A DNA stretch of 64,000 nucleotides, from the NCBI GenBank assembly GCA_046328505.1, contig JAXLWL010000008.1:124001-188000 (forward strand), given 5' to 3'. The notes below the pieces were generated by a model, which was not told the origin of the DNA, did no database searches, and saw only the letters and a list, made by a program, of their open reading frames with translations. Each line of letters starts with the position of its first letter. The stretch's first letter is position 1. Shown piece after piece: positions 24,558 through 33,260 of the stretch. Source of the DNA: JBDHWG01 sp046328505 (lineage in GTDB: Bacteria > Chloroflexota > Anaerolineae > Epilineales > JAHCIE01). The position numbers and the translations under genes are program-made.

Positions 24558-25936
24558 TTACTGGGCCGCGAGTGTCGAGACGAACTCGAACTTGCCGTTC
24601 TTGACCTGGCCGCCCGACATCGTGGTGAGGCTGGTGTCACCGTTCTGGTCGAAGCTCCACTTGCCAAGCACGCCCTCGTAGTCCTTGGTGGCGAACACGG
24701 CGTCGCGCATCGCCTTGCGGTCCGTCGGGGTCGCGCAGATCTTGTTCAGCGCGTTGACGAGGACCTTGGCGGCCTCGTAGCCGTACACCGCGTACACTTC
24801 AGGCTCGGCGTTGTACTTCTTCTTGTAGGCGTCGTACCAGTCCTTGGCCTTGCCGGTCAACTTCTCAGCCGGAACGCCACCGAAGGTCACGTACGTGCCC
24901 TCAGCCGCGTCCTTGCCGGCGGCGTCGATGTACGCCTGCTCGTAGATGCCATCGGGGCCCATGAACTTGACCTTGTCCGGGGACATGCCGACGCTGCGGA
25001 TGTCGCCCGAGCGAGCTGGCCGCGTTGTTCTGGGTGATGCCGCCGTAGTAGATCAGGTCGGGGTTGGTGCCCTTGATCTTGTTGGCGGAAGCCTTGTAGT
25101 CGGCGGCCTTGCCGTCGATGCCACCATGGCCGAGGACGTTCAGGCCGAGGCTTCTTGGCGCTGGCCTCGAACACGTCGGCGAGACCACTCACCGTACAGC
25201 TCCTGGTCGTCGAGGATGTAGACGTTCTTGGCGCCAAGCTGCTTGGCCCAGTTCGCGGCACGCCCTGGAGGTCGTCGGCAGGAACGACGCGGGTGTAGTT
25301 GCGGGTCTTGGTCGGGTAGTACACATCAGGCTCGCCCTGGGCGGCGCCCGCGGTCTTGGTCAGACCAGGGTAGGTGTTCGCCGGGGAAACCATGACGAGG
25401 GGGCCGGCCTGGTTGAGGATCGGGATCGAGAGCTTGGCAGCGCCGGAGTTGAACGTGCCGATGTAGGCGATGATGCTCTTGTCGGCGGCGGCCTTGTTGG
25501 CGTTCTCGGTCTCGGCCTCGGGTGTCCACTTGCCAGCGGCGGCAGTGGCATCATCCCACGGCTCGTAAACGATCTTGACCTTGCCATCGCAGGCCGCGTA
25601 GTTGGCTTCTTCAAAAGCCTGCTTGGCGGCATTGACAACCGTCTGGGTCTGGCCGAGCGAGCTGCCCGTCATCGGGAGGCTCGACACGATCTTGACGGTG
25701 GTCGCACCGGCGGCGGGCGCAGCAGCCTGAGCGGCAGCGGCGGCGGTCGGCGCGGCAGCCTTAACGGCAGCGGCGACGGTCGGGGCTGCTTCAGCCGCCT
25801 TTTGAGCCGCGGCAGCGACGGTGGGGGCGGCCTGCTGTACGGCAGCGCCGCTGGGCGCGCCACCGGCGCAGGCCGAGATGGCAATGGCCAGGAGGGCGAT
25901 TACCGCCAGTGCAACGAGAAACTGCACACGTTTCAT
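24558..25936 (-). pseudogene. Branched-chain amino-acid binding protein (LivK-like), broken by frameshifts
   Basis: A lipoprotein binding protein split over several frames. The N-terminal part (from 25936) has a signal peptide and lipobox (AIAISACAGG), an Ala/Pro-rich linker with repeated APTVAAA units and the type I periplasmic-binding core to NYTRVVPADDLQG. The frame is then lost near 25261, regained, and lost again near 25187, 25153 and 25015. In other frames the expected AKQLGAKNVYILDDQELYG, GLADVFEASAK, NVLGHGGIDGKAADYKASA and VGMSPDKVKFMGPDG appear in order, and the C-terminus ends at 24558. The protein is therefore intact in sequence but needs at least four single-base corrections within about 270 bases. 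It may be a sequencing or assembly fault, or a recently dead gene. Confidence 0.85.
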
Positions 25937-26013
25937 TGGGCTTCTTCTCCTTCAAGTGTCCTGTGTGGTATTGTTGGACCTGTTAGTCCGCTGTTGGCGC
26001 GGGTTGGCGCGTC

Positions 26014-26042
26014 ATTGTAGCGAAGTCAGTGTGATTTGTCAA
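26014..26042 (-). promoter_or_regulatory. Near-consensus promoter of the liv operon
   Basis: Reading the minus strand, TTGACA (26042-26037) and TACAAT (26019-26014) are separated by exactly 17 bases. The predicted start near 26007 gives a leader of about 70 bases with AAGGAG before the livK start. A 13-bp inverted repeat lies just upstream (26079-26117) and could bind a regulator. Confidence 0.8.
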
Positions 26043-26078
26043 GGCGAAACCTCGCCATAGCTGCCACCAAAATGAAAC

Positions 26079-26117
26079 GCGCGCAAGGTGTTAAGAGAAT
26101 CTTCACACCTTGCGCGC
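26079..26117. repeat. 13-bp perfect inverted repeat upstream of the liv promoter
   Basis: Left arm 26079-26091 and right arm 26105-26117 are perfectly complementary, separated by 13 bases. No T-tract follows on either strand and no gene ends here, so a terminator is unlikely. Its position 37 bases upstream of the liv -35 box fits an operator. The rest of the 363-base gap between livK and the small ORF at 26300 holds the two divergent promoters. Confidence 0.6.
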
Positions 26118-26233
26118 TCATCCAGGAGCACATACTCCGCTATTGCTTTTGCGCTCGACTCGCGTCAGACAGGATTTTACTCAATGCGATGCCTGAGGCA
26201 AAATTTCGCACGTGTTCGCGGATGTTTCGAACT

Positions 26234-26262
26234 TTGCCCGGCGTTCAAACGTGTGGTATACT
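26234..26262 (+). promoter_or_regulatory. Promoter of the 40-residue ORF
   Basis: TTGCCC (26234-26239) and TATACT (26257-26262) are 17 bases apart, with TGG in front of the -10 as an extended element. The transcript would start near 26269, about 30 bases before the ATG at 26300 and just ahead of a strong GAGGAGGA ribosome binding site. Confidence 0.6.
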
Positions 26263-26299
26263 TCTGAAACCAGAGTATCCGGTTTGAGGAGGAACAGCC

Positions 26300-26422
26300 A
26301 TGGCCCGCAATAGCCAGCCCCGCAAGCGTTCGCGAAGCGAGACGATCATGTTCGTCATCGGCATTCTTGTCGTGATTAGCATGATTGTCGCGATGATCCT
26401 GCCCCTCTTTTACGGCCGTTAA
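26300..26422 (+). CDS. Small single-span membrane protein (40 residues)
   Basis: A short ORF from ATG 26300 to TAA 26422. It reads a basic, Ser/Arg-rich first 15 residues (ARNSQPRKRSRSE) followed by one hydrophobic helix (about 17-36, FVIGILVVISMIVAMILPL) and a short YGR end. GAGGAGGA sits six bases before the ATG and an extended -10 promoter lies at 26257. The basic N-terminus predicts that it stays inside the cell. A short hairpin with a T-run near 26476-26511 follows. The function is unknown. Small proteins of this form are found beside many bacterial genes, but I recognise no family. Confidence 0.75.
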   Translation: MARNSQPRKRSRSETIMFVIGILVVISMIVAMILPLFYGR

Positions 26423-26500
26423 TTCGCGCGGCGGCCAGTGGCCGCCTACAGCGTTTCCCCATAGCTCAGACGACCAGCCAGGCGCATCGGTGTCCTGGCT

Positions 26501-27028
26501 CTACTCTTTTTGGCCGGCGCTCTGCGCCTGCTCCCGGTACGCGCGAGCATAGCCGACGTAGCGTGCCGCGGATGCCAGATTCGCCGCTGCCTCTTCCTCG
26601 CTCAAGGAGCGCACCACCTTGCCCGGGACGCCAAGCACCAGGGAGCGCGGCGGGATTTCAGCGCCCTCGCGCAGCACGGCCCCGGCCCCCACAATGGATC
26701 CGGCGCCAATCCGTGCCCGGTTCAGCAGAATCGCCCCCATTCCAATGAGACACCCATCCTCGACTGTCGCGCCATGAATGATTGCGCGGTGGCCGACCGT
26801 GACATCCGCGCCAATCGTGCATGGGACGCCCGCATCGACGTGAATCATTGTCAGATCCTGGATGTTGGTGCGTGACCCTATGCGAATCGAGTCGGTATCG
26901 CCGCGGATCACGGCGCCAAACCACACGCTCGCGTCTTCCCCGAGCGCCACGTCGCCGAGGATCGTGGCGTTGGGCGCGACGAAGGCGGCAGCGTGGATAT
27001 CCGGTGTCTGGTCTAGGCGCATCGGCAT
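26501..27028 (-). CDS. Gamma-carbonic-anhydrase-like hexapeptide protein
   Basis: A 175-residue left-handed beta-helix protein built from hexapeptide repeats, for example NATILGDVALGEDASVW and GADVTVGHRAIIHGATVEDG. The zinc ligands of the gamma-class site are visible: MIHVD, then VGHRAIIHG. The start is ATG 27028 because GGGGAG lies six bases before it, and longer reading frames run into the repeat region. Family members (YrdA, PaaY, CamH, Cam) bind Zn or Fe and either hydrate CO2 or act on acyl-CoA. This one lacks the acidic loop of Cam, so CamH/YrdA is the better fit. Activity is not predictable. Confidence 0.88.
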   Translation of the reverse strand: MPMRLDQTPDIHAAAFVAPNATILGDVALGEDASVWFGAVIRGDTDSIRIGSRTNIQDLTMIHVDAGVPCTIGADVTVGHRAIIHGATVEDGCLIGMGAILLNRARIGAGSIVGAGAVLREGAEIPPRSLVLGVPGKVVRSLSEEEAAANLASAARYVGYARAYREQAQSAGQKE

Positions 27029-27061
27029 GTCAATCTCCCCAAAATGCATACGCCATAATCT

Positions 27062-27379
27062 GTCATTGCGAGACCCCCATGCGCGGTAGCGACATGCGCC
27101 GGCACAAGAACACTGCCTTGTCGTCATTGCGAGCGTCAGCGAAGCAATCTCTCGCCCTTGGTGCGGACGGTCTGAGCGGGTATGGTGAGGCTGTCACCCA
27201 GAGGGAGATTGCTTCGGCGGCAAGGCCCGCCTCGCAATGACGCCGCGCGTCTCTGTGTTCTGAGCAGGAGGACGATAGGACGACGAAGCAATCCCTCGGC
27301 AGGGGAAAGACGGGATTTTTCCGCACCAGACAATCCCTCCCAAAGTCGAGGGATTGCTTCGCGTTCGCTCACAATGACG
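27062..27379. repeat. Dispersed GTCATTGCGAG-type repeat, copy 2
   Basis: Starts with GTCATTGCGAG at 27062 and ends with a CACAATGAC near 27378; several internal inverted copies of the GCGAAGCAATCTC/GAGATTGCTTCG motif occur. Its first 55 bases match the reverse complement of the segment at about 37828-37883. It fills the gap between the hexapeptide protein and pepF, and no gene is supported. Confidence 0.8.
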
Positions 27380-27384
27380 GGCGG

Positions 27385-29202
27385 CTACGCAGCGACCTCG
27401 TCGGCCAGGCGCGTTGCCCAGTGAACGAGTCGCGCTAGCTCGTCGAACCCCTTCTGCCAGAATGCCTTGTCACGGAAGTCAATCCCCAGTTGCTTGACCA
27501 GGTCCGCCGGCGCCGCACTCCCGCCCCGCGACAGCAGCTCGATGTAGCCGGGGACGAACGCCTGCCCCTGCTCGCGGTACATGCCATACAGCGCGAGGAC
27601 GAGCAGTTCGCCGAACACGTAGGCATAGGTGTAGAAGCGGGTATTAATGAAGTGAGGGATGTAGGACCAGCCCCAACGGTAGCCGTCGGTCATCTGGAGC
27701 GCGTCGCCATAGTACGGCGCGTTGGCGTCCCACCAGAAAGTCTTGAGCATCTCTGGCGTCAGGCGATCCGTCGCGCGCGCGGCGTAGGCCTTCTGCTCGT
27801 AGCGCGTCAACACGGTCTGGCGGAAGGCCGTGGCGAAGATATCCTCGATGGTGCCCGCCAGCAGGGCAAGCTGATCGGCCGGGGTCGCCTGGCGCTCGAC
27901 AAGATAGTCGAACACGGTCATTTCCGCGAACACAGACGCGGTCTCGGCGACGGGCAGGCTTGGATAGAAGTTGAAAATGTTCTGGCGCTCGCCGGAGAGG
28001 ACGTCGTGGATGCCATGGCCTAGCTCGTGGGCGACGGTCAGGGCGTCGCGCTGCGTGTCTGTGTAATTGCAGAGAATGTAGGGATGCAGGCTCGGCGTGA
28101 CGCCGGCGCAGAACGCGCCGCCGCGCTTGCCCGCCCGCACCTCAGCGTCGATCCAGTTGCGGTCGAAGAATCGCGCGGCGATATCGGCGAAGCGCGGCGC
28201 GAACCGGCCTAACGCCTCGAGCACGATCGTCTTCCCGTCGGTGAAGGGCAGGCTGCGCGAAGCCTGCGGCAAGGGGGCATACTGATCGTAAATCGTCAGA
28301 CGGTCGATGCCGAGGAGGCGCTCCTTGAGGCGCCAATACTCGTGGGCCAGCGGGTAGTTGGCCTCGACCACATCGAGCATTTGGGCGACGGCTTCCGGCT
28401 CGATCTCGTTCGCCATGTGACGTTCCGCCATCGGGTCGGCAAAGTGGCGGAGACGATCCATCGTGAGGCGGTCCTGGATGATTGTGTCGTAAATATAGGC
28501 CCGCATTTGCTCTTGCCTGGCGAGCTCGGCATAAATCGAGTCGTGGGCGGCCTTGCGGGTGTCTCGGTCCGGGTCGCGCATGAGCGTCAGCGCCGCGTCG
28601 AGCGGCATGCTCTCGGTCTTCCCATCGCGCTCGACCGGAATCACCAGGGCGCCAGTTTGCTCCGCAAACAGCCGCTGCCAGGCGCGAACGCCCGTCACGT
28701 CCTTCTCATTGACGACCTGCTCCTCTGGCTCGGTCAGCGTATGGGGCCGCATAAGGCGCAGGACGCGCAGATAGTGCGCGTACTCGGCGAGGCGCGGGTC
28801 AGCGATGAGCAATTTGGCTGCGTCTTCCGCGACGGCCTGCCACTCCAGGCGGAAGAACAGGGTCGTGTTCTCGACCTGGGTAAGACGTTGCTCGACGCGC
28901 TGGAGCAAATTGCGAATCTCGTTGTCCTGGGTATCGGCCTCGAAGGCCAGGTGGGCGAAGTAGCCGATGCGCGCCGACAGGTCCTCCAGGGAGCCCAAAG
29001 ATTTGAGTGCTGCCAGCAGAGTTTCGGCGCTCGGCCCGTTGTCCGTTTCTATCTTCCCGCGGTATGCCGCCGCGAACGCTGCCGCATCCTGTGTGACGCG
29101 TTCCAGGTCCGCCGCGAGGCGGGGGTCATCCGGGCCGGAAAACAGGTCGCTCAGGTCCCAGCGAACGCCGGTTGCGCTTGACGTAGGCGCTTCGATTGCC
29201 AT
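27385..29202 (-). CDS. pepF: Oligoendopeptidase F (M3 metallopeptidase)
   Basis: A 605-residue cytosolic zinc peptidase. The zinc motif HELGH is at 392-396 inside DALTVAHELGHGIHDVLSG, with the third ligand expected in ETASVFAEMTVFDYLV. The N-terminal half is the helical cap typical of M3B peptidases. PepF enzymes degrade oligopeptides of about 7-17 residues in nutrition and signalling. The length is normal and no signal peptide is seen. It lies right after the channel-fusion gene on the same strand but after an 88-base gap, so the two need not be linked. Confidence 0.95.
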   Translation of the reverse strand: MAIEAPTSSATGVRWDLSDLFSGPDDPRLAADLERVTQDAAAFAAAYRGKIETDNGPSAETLLAALKSLGSLEDLSARIGYFAHLAFEADTQDNEIRNLLQRVEQRLTQVENTTLFFRLEWQAVAEDAAKLLIADPRLAEYAHYLRVLRLMRPHTLTEPEEQVVNEKDVTGVRAWQRLFAEQTGALVIPVERDGKTESMPLDAALTLMRDPDRDTRKAAHDSIYAELARQEQMRAYIYDTIIQDRLTMDRLRHFADPMAERHMANEIEPEAVAQMLDVVEANYPLAHEYWRLKERLLGIDRLTIYDQYAPLPQASRSLPFTDGKTIVLEALGRFAPRFADIAARFFDRNWIDAEVRAGKRGGAFCAGVTPSLHPYILCNYTDTQRDALTVAHELGHGIHDVLSGERQNIFNFYPSLPVAETASVFAEMTVFDYLVERQATPADQLALLAGTIEDIFATAFRQTVLTRYEQKAYAARATDRLTPEMLKTFWWDANAPYYGDALQMTDGYRWGWSYIPHFINTRFYTYAYVFGELLVLALYGMYREQGQAFVPGYIELLSRGGSAAPADLVKQLGIDFRDKAFWQKGFDELARLVHWATRLADEVAA

Positions 29203-29290
29203 AACAATAACCCCTGTTGACTGTCTGCCAGGGAATATCCGCTAATGCTCCCTCAATTCTAGGCAGAGAGAAGGCTTCGGTCTACCCGCC

Positions 29291-31882
29291 CTACATCTGG
29301 AGGCGTGGCACGTACTGCACCACATACCAGACCAGGAATGCCAGGACGACGAGAGGGAAGATAATGCGTGCGGCCAGGTCAATGCGGTCCAGAATCTCTT
29401 CGTGCCCCTGCTTATAGAGCCGGCTGCCGATGAGGGCCAGGAAGACAGCGGCCAGCGTCAGCCCAAAGAAGCCGTAGAAGCCGTACTCAATCGCGACGGT
29501 ATAGCCGACCTCCGGCAGGCTGCCGTAGATGGCGGCGAGTAGAACGGCCGCGGTGAGCAGGACCGTGACGGCGGTCGACACCCGGTCTGTGGTCTGATCC
29601 TCGTGGGAGAAGAACAGCGAGATGTAGAGGATGATGAGAATGAGGGCCAACGGCAGGAGATTGCGCACCAGGAAGCTGAGCAGGTCCCGTCCCAGTTCGG
29701 CGCTCAGCGAGAACTCGGAGAACTCTAACTTGCTGTTGGTGTTGAAAAGCCGGGGGTCGCCGAAGTTCGACTTCTGCCCAATGGTGGTTTGGAACAGCTC
29801 GACGGCGCCGCGCAAGTGCCAGTTGTCGATATTGACGAAATCACGCCCGCCCTGGGCGTTGGCTACGTCCCCGTCGTGAGCCATGCCCGTTGTGTCCACG
29901 ACGTAGATGACTTCGTCGCGCGGCAGCTGCGCATTCTGAAAGCGCACCCCAATCTTCTGCCGGTCGAAGGGGTAGTCGTGGAAATCGAGGTCTTGCCTGA
30001 AGTTCCCGCGGACACGATACAGCCGATACTTCATGCCGTCGATGGTCGCTTGCTCGATTGGCTCACCTAGCGTGAGGCCATTGTCGTCGGCGTTGATGAA
30101 TGCGATATTTGTGACATCATCGTCGCCCCGATAGCGAAACCAGAGGTAGAAGTCGAGCTTCGCCGTGCCCGCTCGCGCGTCCAGATCGCTCAGCTCATTG
30201 ATGGTCGCGCCGGTATAGACCACGCGCGTCGGGCGAAGGTACTGACCGTTGACCTCAAAGATATCGCCGTCGTTTAGCGCCGCCGGTACGTCGATGCGTC
30301 CCAGGTTTTCGGCGGGGCGGAGCTGCGCAGGGGCCGACAGCAGAGTGCGCCCCTGGAAGACGCCGACGGAGACCGGTGTTGCAGCAGCCCCGTCCTCGTT
30401 GAAGTAGATGGGGCCGTCCAGGCCCTCGACGCTGCTCTCTCGACTTCGAAGCGTACCCAGATTTCGTCGAATCCGGTCTCTATCATCGGCGCGGCCGTCG
30501 GCTGTATTTCGAATATCGGCGCGACGCATGGCGTCGAACAGGGCCAGCGCCGCGTTGTATATTTTCACGCCGCGCCACGACGGAACAGCATCGTACGTGG
30601 TTTGATATTGCTCGGCCAGCGCCTGGGCGGCGAGCGGGGCGCTGTCGTAGATGAGGGGAGTCGCGGCGTAGATACCTTCAGTGAAAAAGCCCGGCTGCTG
30701 TTGCTCCTCCGGTTCGTCCTTGAACAGATCGGCGAACGCGCTCGAGCCCGCCGAGTCCGTCACAAATATCTGGAGCTGAGGATTGGCACGCCGTACGCCG
30801 AGCACCAGGTCCTTTGCTTCCAACCGCGGCACGACCAATAGGACGAGGCCGGGATCTGGCGCGCTAACGATGGCCTCTATGGTAGCCTTGACTGACTCGT
30901 CGCGCGTGTCTGGGCTGACGTCTACGGTCCAGATGTTCGCGACGTCCACCTCAAGTGGCAGATTATGCAGGAACGCCTGGGACAGCGACTGCCCGTAGAC
31001 CTCGTTAGAGAAGACGACACTGACCCTGGGGGCTTTGAGGATTCGCGCGACGTATGTCGCCAGGAAGGTCCCCTGGGCGGTATTGTTGAACGTCGTTGAG
31101 AAGCTCCAGGGCATGCCCTTCGTTACTTCGTCGGCGCTGGCCGTGCCGGTAATCATCGGCATGCCGGCGGCGTTGTACACCTCGCTCGCGACCTGGGTCG
31201 GGGCGCTGGAGTTGTGACCCAGGACGGCCAGCGCTCGCCCATCCTTCACAATCTCTTCGGCGCGCTGGCGGGCGAGATCCGGATCGTTCTGGTCGTCGTA
31301 CACCACAAGCTCTACGGCCCGCCCGTTTATCCCGCCGGCTTCATTCATCCGGTCGATGGCCAGGCGCGCGCTTTGCACAAGCTCCTGGCCAACCTCGCTG
31401 CTCGGCCCTGTCACGGGCGCAACCATTGTGACGCGGATGGCCTCCTTTGGCAGCCGCACACGCACCGCAGCAAGACCTACCAGGGCGACGAGCGCCGCGA
31501 CAGCCAGGACGCCAACGAGGATGCGTCGGCGCCGGTAGCGCACGCGGGACTTCTTTTCCTGGACATCCATGATTTCGGCCGGGCGTGGGAGCTGGTCCGC
31601 GTCAGCGACATACGTGGGGACGGTAGGGGTGACGTCTCCCAGCGCGACAAGGGCATCGCGCGCAGGCCCTTTGGGGTTGATTTCGAGGGCGCGTTCTAGA
31701 CAGTAGCGCTTGTCGTGGTTGCTATGGGCCAGCGCTGCCAACCACAGCCAGGCAAGCTCATTCTGCGGGTCGTCCTGGATGGCTTCGGCTAGAAGCTCGC
31801 GCGCCGTCTCTGGGTGTCCAGATTGGTAGGCGAGAATTGCCCGGCGGGTGAGGTTGAGCGAGGTCTGCGAGGCGTCGGACAT
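29291..31882 (-). CDS. TPR / periplasmic-binding-protein / pentameric ligand-gated ion channel fusion
   Basis: An 863-residue protein that reads cleanly in one frame (ATG 31882; an in-frame GTG at 31909 is a weaker alternative). Parts in order: cytosolic TPR-like helices (about 5-75), a basic RYRRRRI stretch and one membrane span (119-142), then a type I periplasmic-binding domain (about 147-490; IRVTMVAPVTGPSSEVG, AGGINGRAVELVVYDDQNDP). Next comes a Cys-loop-receptor ligand-binding beta domain (about 540-725, with DFHDYPFDRQKIGVRF at about 632-647 and no flanking Cys, as in bacterial channels). Four C-terminal spans follow (740-757, 769-787, 797-822, 838-857) with a PEVGYTVA link before M3. 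It would be a pentameric channel that senses a small ligand, probably an amino acid. Binding-domain fusions to such channels are rare. Confidence 0.9.
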   Translation of the reverse strand: MSDASQTSLNLTRRAILAYQSGHPETARELLAEAIQDDPQNELAWLWLAALAHSNHDKRYCLERALEINPKGPARDALVALGDVTPTVPTYVADADQLPRPAEIMDVQEKKSRVRYRRRRILVGVLAVAALVALVGLAAVRVRLPKEAIRVTMVAPVTGPSSEVGQELVQSARLAIDRMNEAGGINGRAVELVVYDDQNDPDLARQRAEEIVKDGRALAVLGHNSSAPTQVASEVYNAAGMPMITGTASADEVTKGMPWSFSTTFNNTAQGTFLATYVARILKAPRVSVVFSNEVYGQSLSQAFLHNLPLEVDVANIWTVDVSPDTRDESVKATIEAIVSAPDPGLVLLVVPRLEAKDLVLGVRRANPQLQIFVTDSAGSSAFADLFKDEPEEQQQPGFFTEGIYAATPLIYDSAPLAAQALAEQYQTTYDAVPSWRGVKIYNAALALFDAMRRADIRNTADGRADDRDRIRRNLGTLRSRESSVEGLDGPIYFNEDGAAATPVSVGVFQGRTLLSAPAQLRPAENLGRIDVPAALNDGDIFEVNGQYLRPTRVVYTGATINELSDLDARAGTAKLDFYLWFRYRGDDDVTNIAFINADDNGLTLGEPIEQATIDGMKYRLYRVRGNFRQDLDFHDYPFDRQKIGVRFQNAQLPRDEVIYVVDTTGMAHDGDVANAQGGRDFVNIDNWHLRGAVELFQTTIGQKSNFGDPRLFNTNSKLEFSEFSLSAELGRDLLSFLVRNLLPLALILIILYISLFFSHEDQTTDRVSTAVTVLLTAAVLLAAIYGSLPEVGYTVAIEYGFYGFFGLTLAAVFLALIGSRLYKQGHEEILDRIDLAARIIFPLVVLAFLVWYVVQYVPRLQM

Positions 31883-31959
31883 GGACGTGAACCTGCGGTG
31901 AAATACCACGGCCCGGCAGAACTCATGGTTTCAGCCGGGCCGCCAAGATCGGCATTACT

Positions 31960-32934
31960 CTATTTTATCATTCCCGGCAGAGTCTGGCGAATGATCATCT
32001 CCGCTTCTTCGACGACGCGCTGGACGATGTGGGCGGCAGGCTCGACGGCGCTGACAAGCCCAGCCGTCTGCCCGCTGTATACCGTTCCCATCTCGGCGTC
32101 GCCGGCCTCGCGCGCCGTGAGTGTTTGCGCCAGGACGTCGCGGTGGCGGTAGCGCAAGTCACCCTCACGCCCCAGCCACGTTTCCATCATTCGATTCCGT
32201 ATGACGCGAGCATAAGCGCCCGGCCACACGCGGCCGGTGATGACGTCCGGAATCTCACTCAGAAGCGTGTTGTGGCCGTTGCTGCGCACGATGGCCTCTT
32301 TGAAGCCACCCGGCCACGGGCCTTCCGGCGTCGCAAGAAATCGGGTGCCCATAAGGATGCCCTGCGCGCCCAGGGCGAGCGCGGCGGCGAGACCCGCGCC
32401 ATCGGCGAAGCCGCCCGCGGCGATCACCGGCACCGGCGCTACGGCGCGCGCGACCTGCGGGACGAGAACGATGCTGCTCATGACGCCGACATGCCCGCCG
32501 CCTTCTGTTCCTTGAGCGACGAGTACGTCGGCCCCGGCTTCGACGGCCCGAGCCGCTTCCTGGAGCGTTGACACCATGTGCATGACCTTGGCGCCGCCGT
32601 CGTGCGCGCGCTCGAATAGCAGTTTGAGTTCCTGCGTCGGCTTGGCCCAGGCTGTGGAGAAGACAGGGGGACGCGCAGCCAGCACAGCCTCGATCGCTGG
32701 CGCGTCGGCCTCGAACAGCAGCAGGTTCATGGCGAACGGACGGGCGGTGCGCTGCCGAATCTGCTCGGCGACCTGCGCGACGACGTCCGGCGCGAGACGG
32801 GCGCAGCCCATTGCGCCCAGGCCGCCGGCGTTGGAGACGGCGGCGACAAGCTCCGGGTTGGTGCCGCCAGCCATGGGGCCGAGGAAAACAGGGTGCGTAA
32901 TTCCGAGCATCTCACACACGGGCGTCGAAATCAT
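31960..32934 (-). CDS. Nitronate monooxygenase / FabK-like flavoenzyme
   Basis: A 324-residue TIM-barrel flavoprotein. It begins with a short substrate loop (LGITHPVFLGPMAGGTNPEL) and has the FMN-binding pieces AQGTEGGGHVGV and PVIAAGGFADGAGLAAALALGAQG, the last holding the phosphate loop. The family covers nitronate monooxygenases, which oxidise nitroalkane anions, and the FabK enoyl-ACP reductases. The catalytic His of nitronate monooxygenases fits GGHVG. Overall length and motifs favour the monooxygenase branch, but FabK cannot be excluded. It lies upstream of the channel fusion on the same strand, with a 9-bp hairpin (31909-31942) in the gap. Confidence 0.85.
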   Translation of the reverse strand: MISTPVCEMLGITHPVFLGPMAGGTNPELVAAVSNAGGLGAMGCARLAPDVVAQVAEQIRQRTARPFAMNLLLFEADAPAIEAVLAARPPVFSTAWAKPTQELKLLFERAHDGGAKVMHMVSTLQEAARAVEAGADVLVAQGTEGGGHVGVMSSIVLVPQVARAVAPVPVIAAGGFADGAGLAAALALGAQGILMGTRFLATPEGPWPGGFKEAIVRSNGHNTLLSEIPDVITGRVWPGAYARVIRNRMMETWLGREGDLRYRHRDVLAQTLTAREAGDAEMGTVYSGQTAGLVSAVEPAAHIVQRVVEEAEMIIRQTLPGMIK

Positions 32935-32960
32935 CTACATCTCCTTGGAAAACTAAGTTG

Positions 32961-33260
32961 TCAACTCTTCTTACTGTCGGAGACGAGGGCGTAGCGGGTA
33001 GTGTTGTCGGGGCGGAGAGTGACGCGCACCAGGCGCGTGTAGGGCGGTGTGTCGCGGACGAGCTTGACGGTCTGGAGCGTGGCAAGGCCCTGGAACGCTA
33101 GTTGGCCGATGCTATCCGCCTCCTGTGCCTGGGCCAGATCGTCCATTTTCTCGGTGAATCGAAACGTGTCCTGGTCTGCGTCGTAGTCGACCCAGCGCAG
33201 CAAGAGTAACCCGCCCGTGATGAGGGGCAGGAAGCACATTTCGTCGTTAGGATCGGTCAT
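32961..33260 (-). CDS. Hypothetical protein coupled to recN
   Basis: A 99-residue soluble protein (MTDPNDEMCFLPLITGGLLL...) with alternating hydrophobic strands and no recognisable family. It starts at ATG 33260, overlapping the recN stop as ATGA, so it is almost certainly co-translated with recN. It has a single hydrophobic stretch (about 11-21) that is too short for a membrane span. Its codon use matches its neighbours. A role near DNA repair is only guilt by association. Confidence 0.6.
   Translation of the reverse strand: MTDPNDEMCFLPLITGGLLLLRWVDYDADQDTFRFTEKMDDLAQAQEADSIGQLAFQGLATLQTVKLVRDTPPYTRLVRVTLRPDNTTRYALVSDSKKS

Noticed and set aside
26036..26287. Plus-strand ORF of 83 codons
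   Set aside because: It overlaps the 13-bp inverted repeat and the promoter of the 40-residue ORF and has no ribosome binding site.
31909..31942. Rho-independent terminator before the channel gene
   Set aside because: A 9-bp stem exists, but no T-tract follows on the minus strand, so a terminator is not supported.
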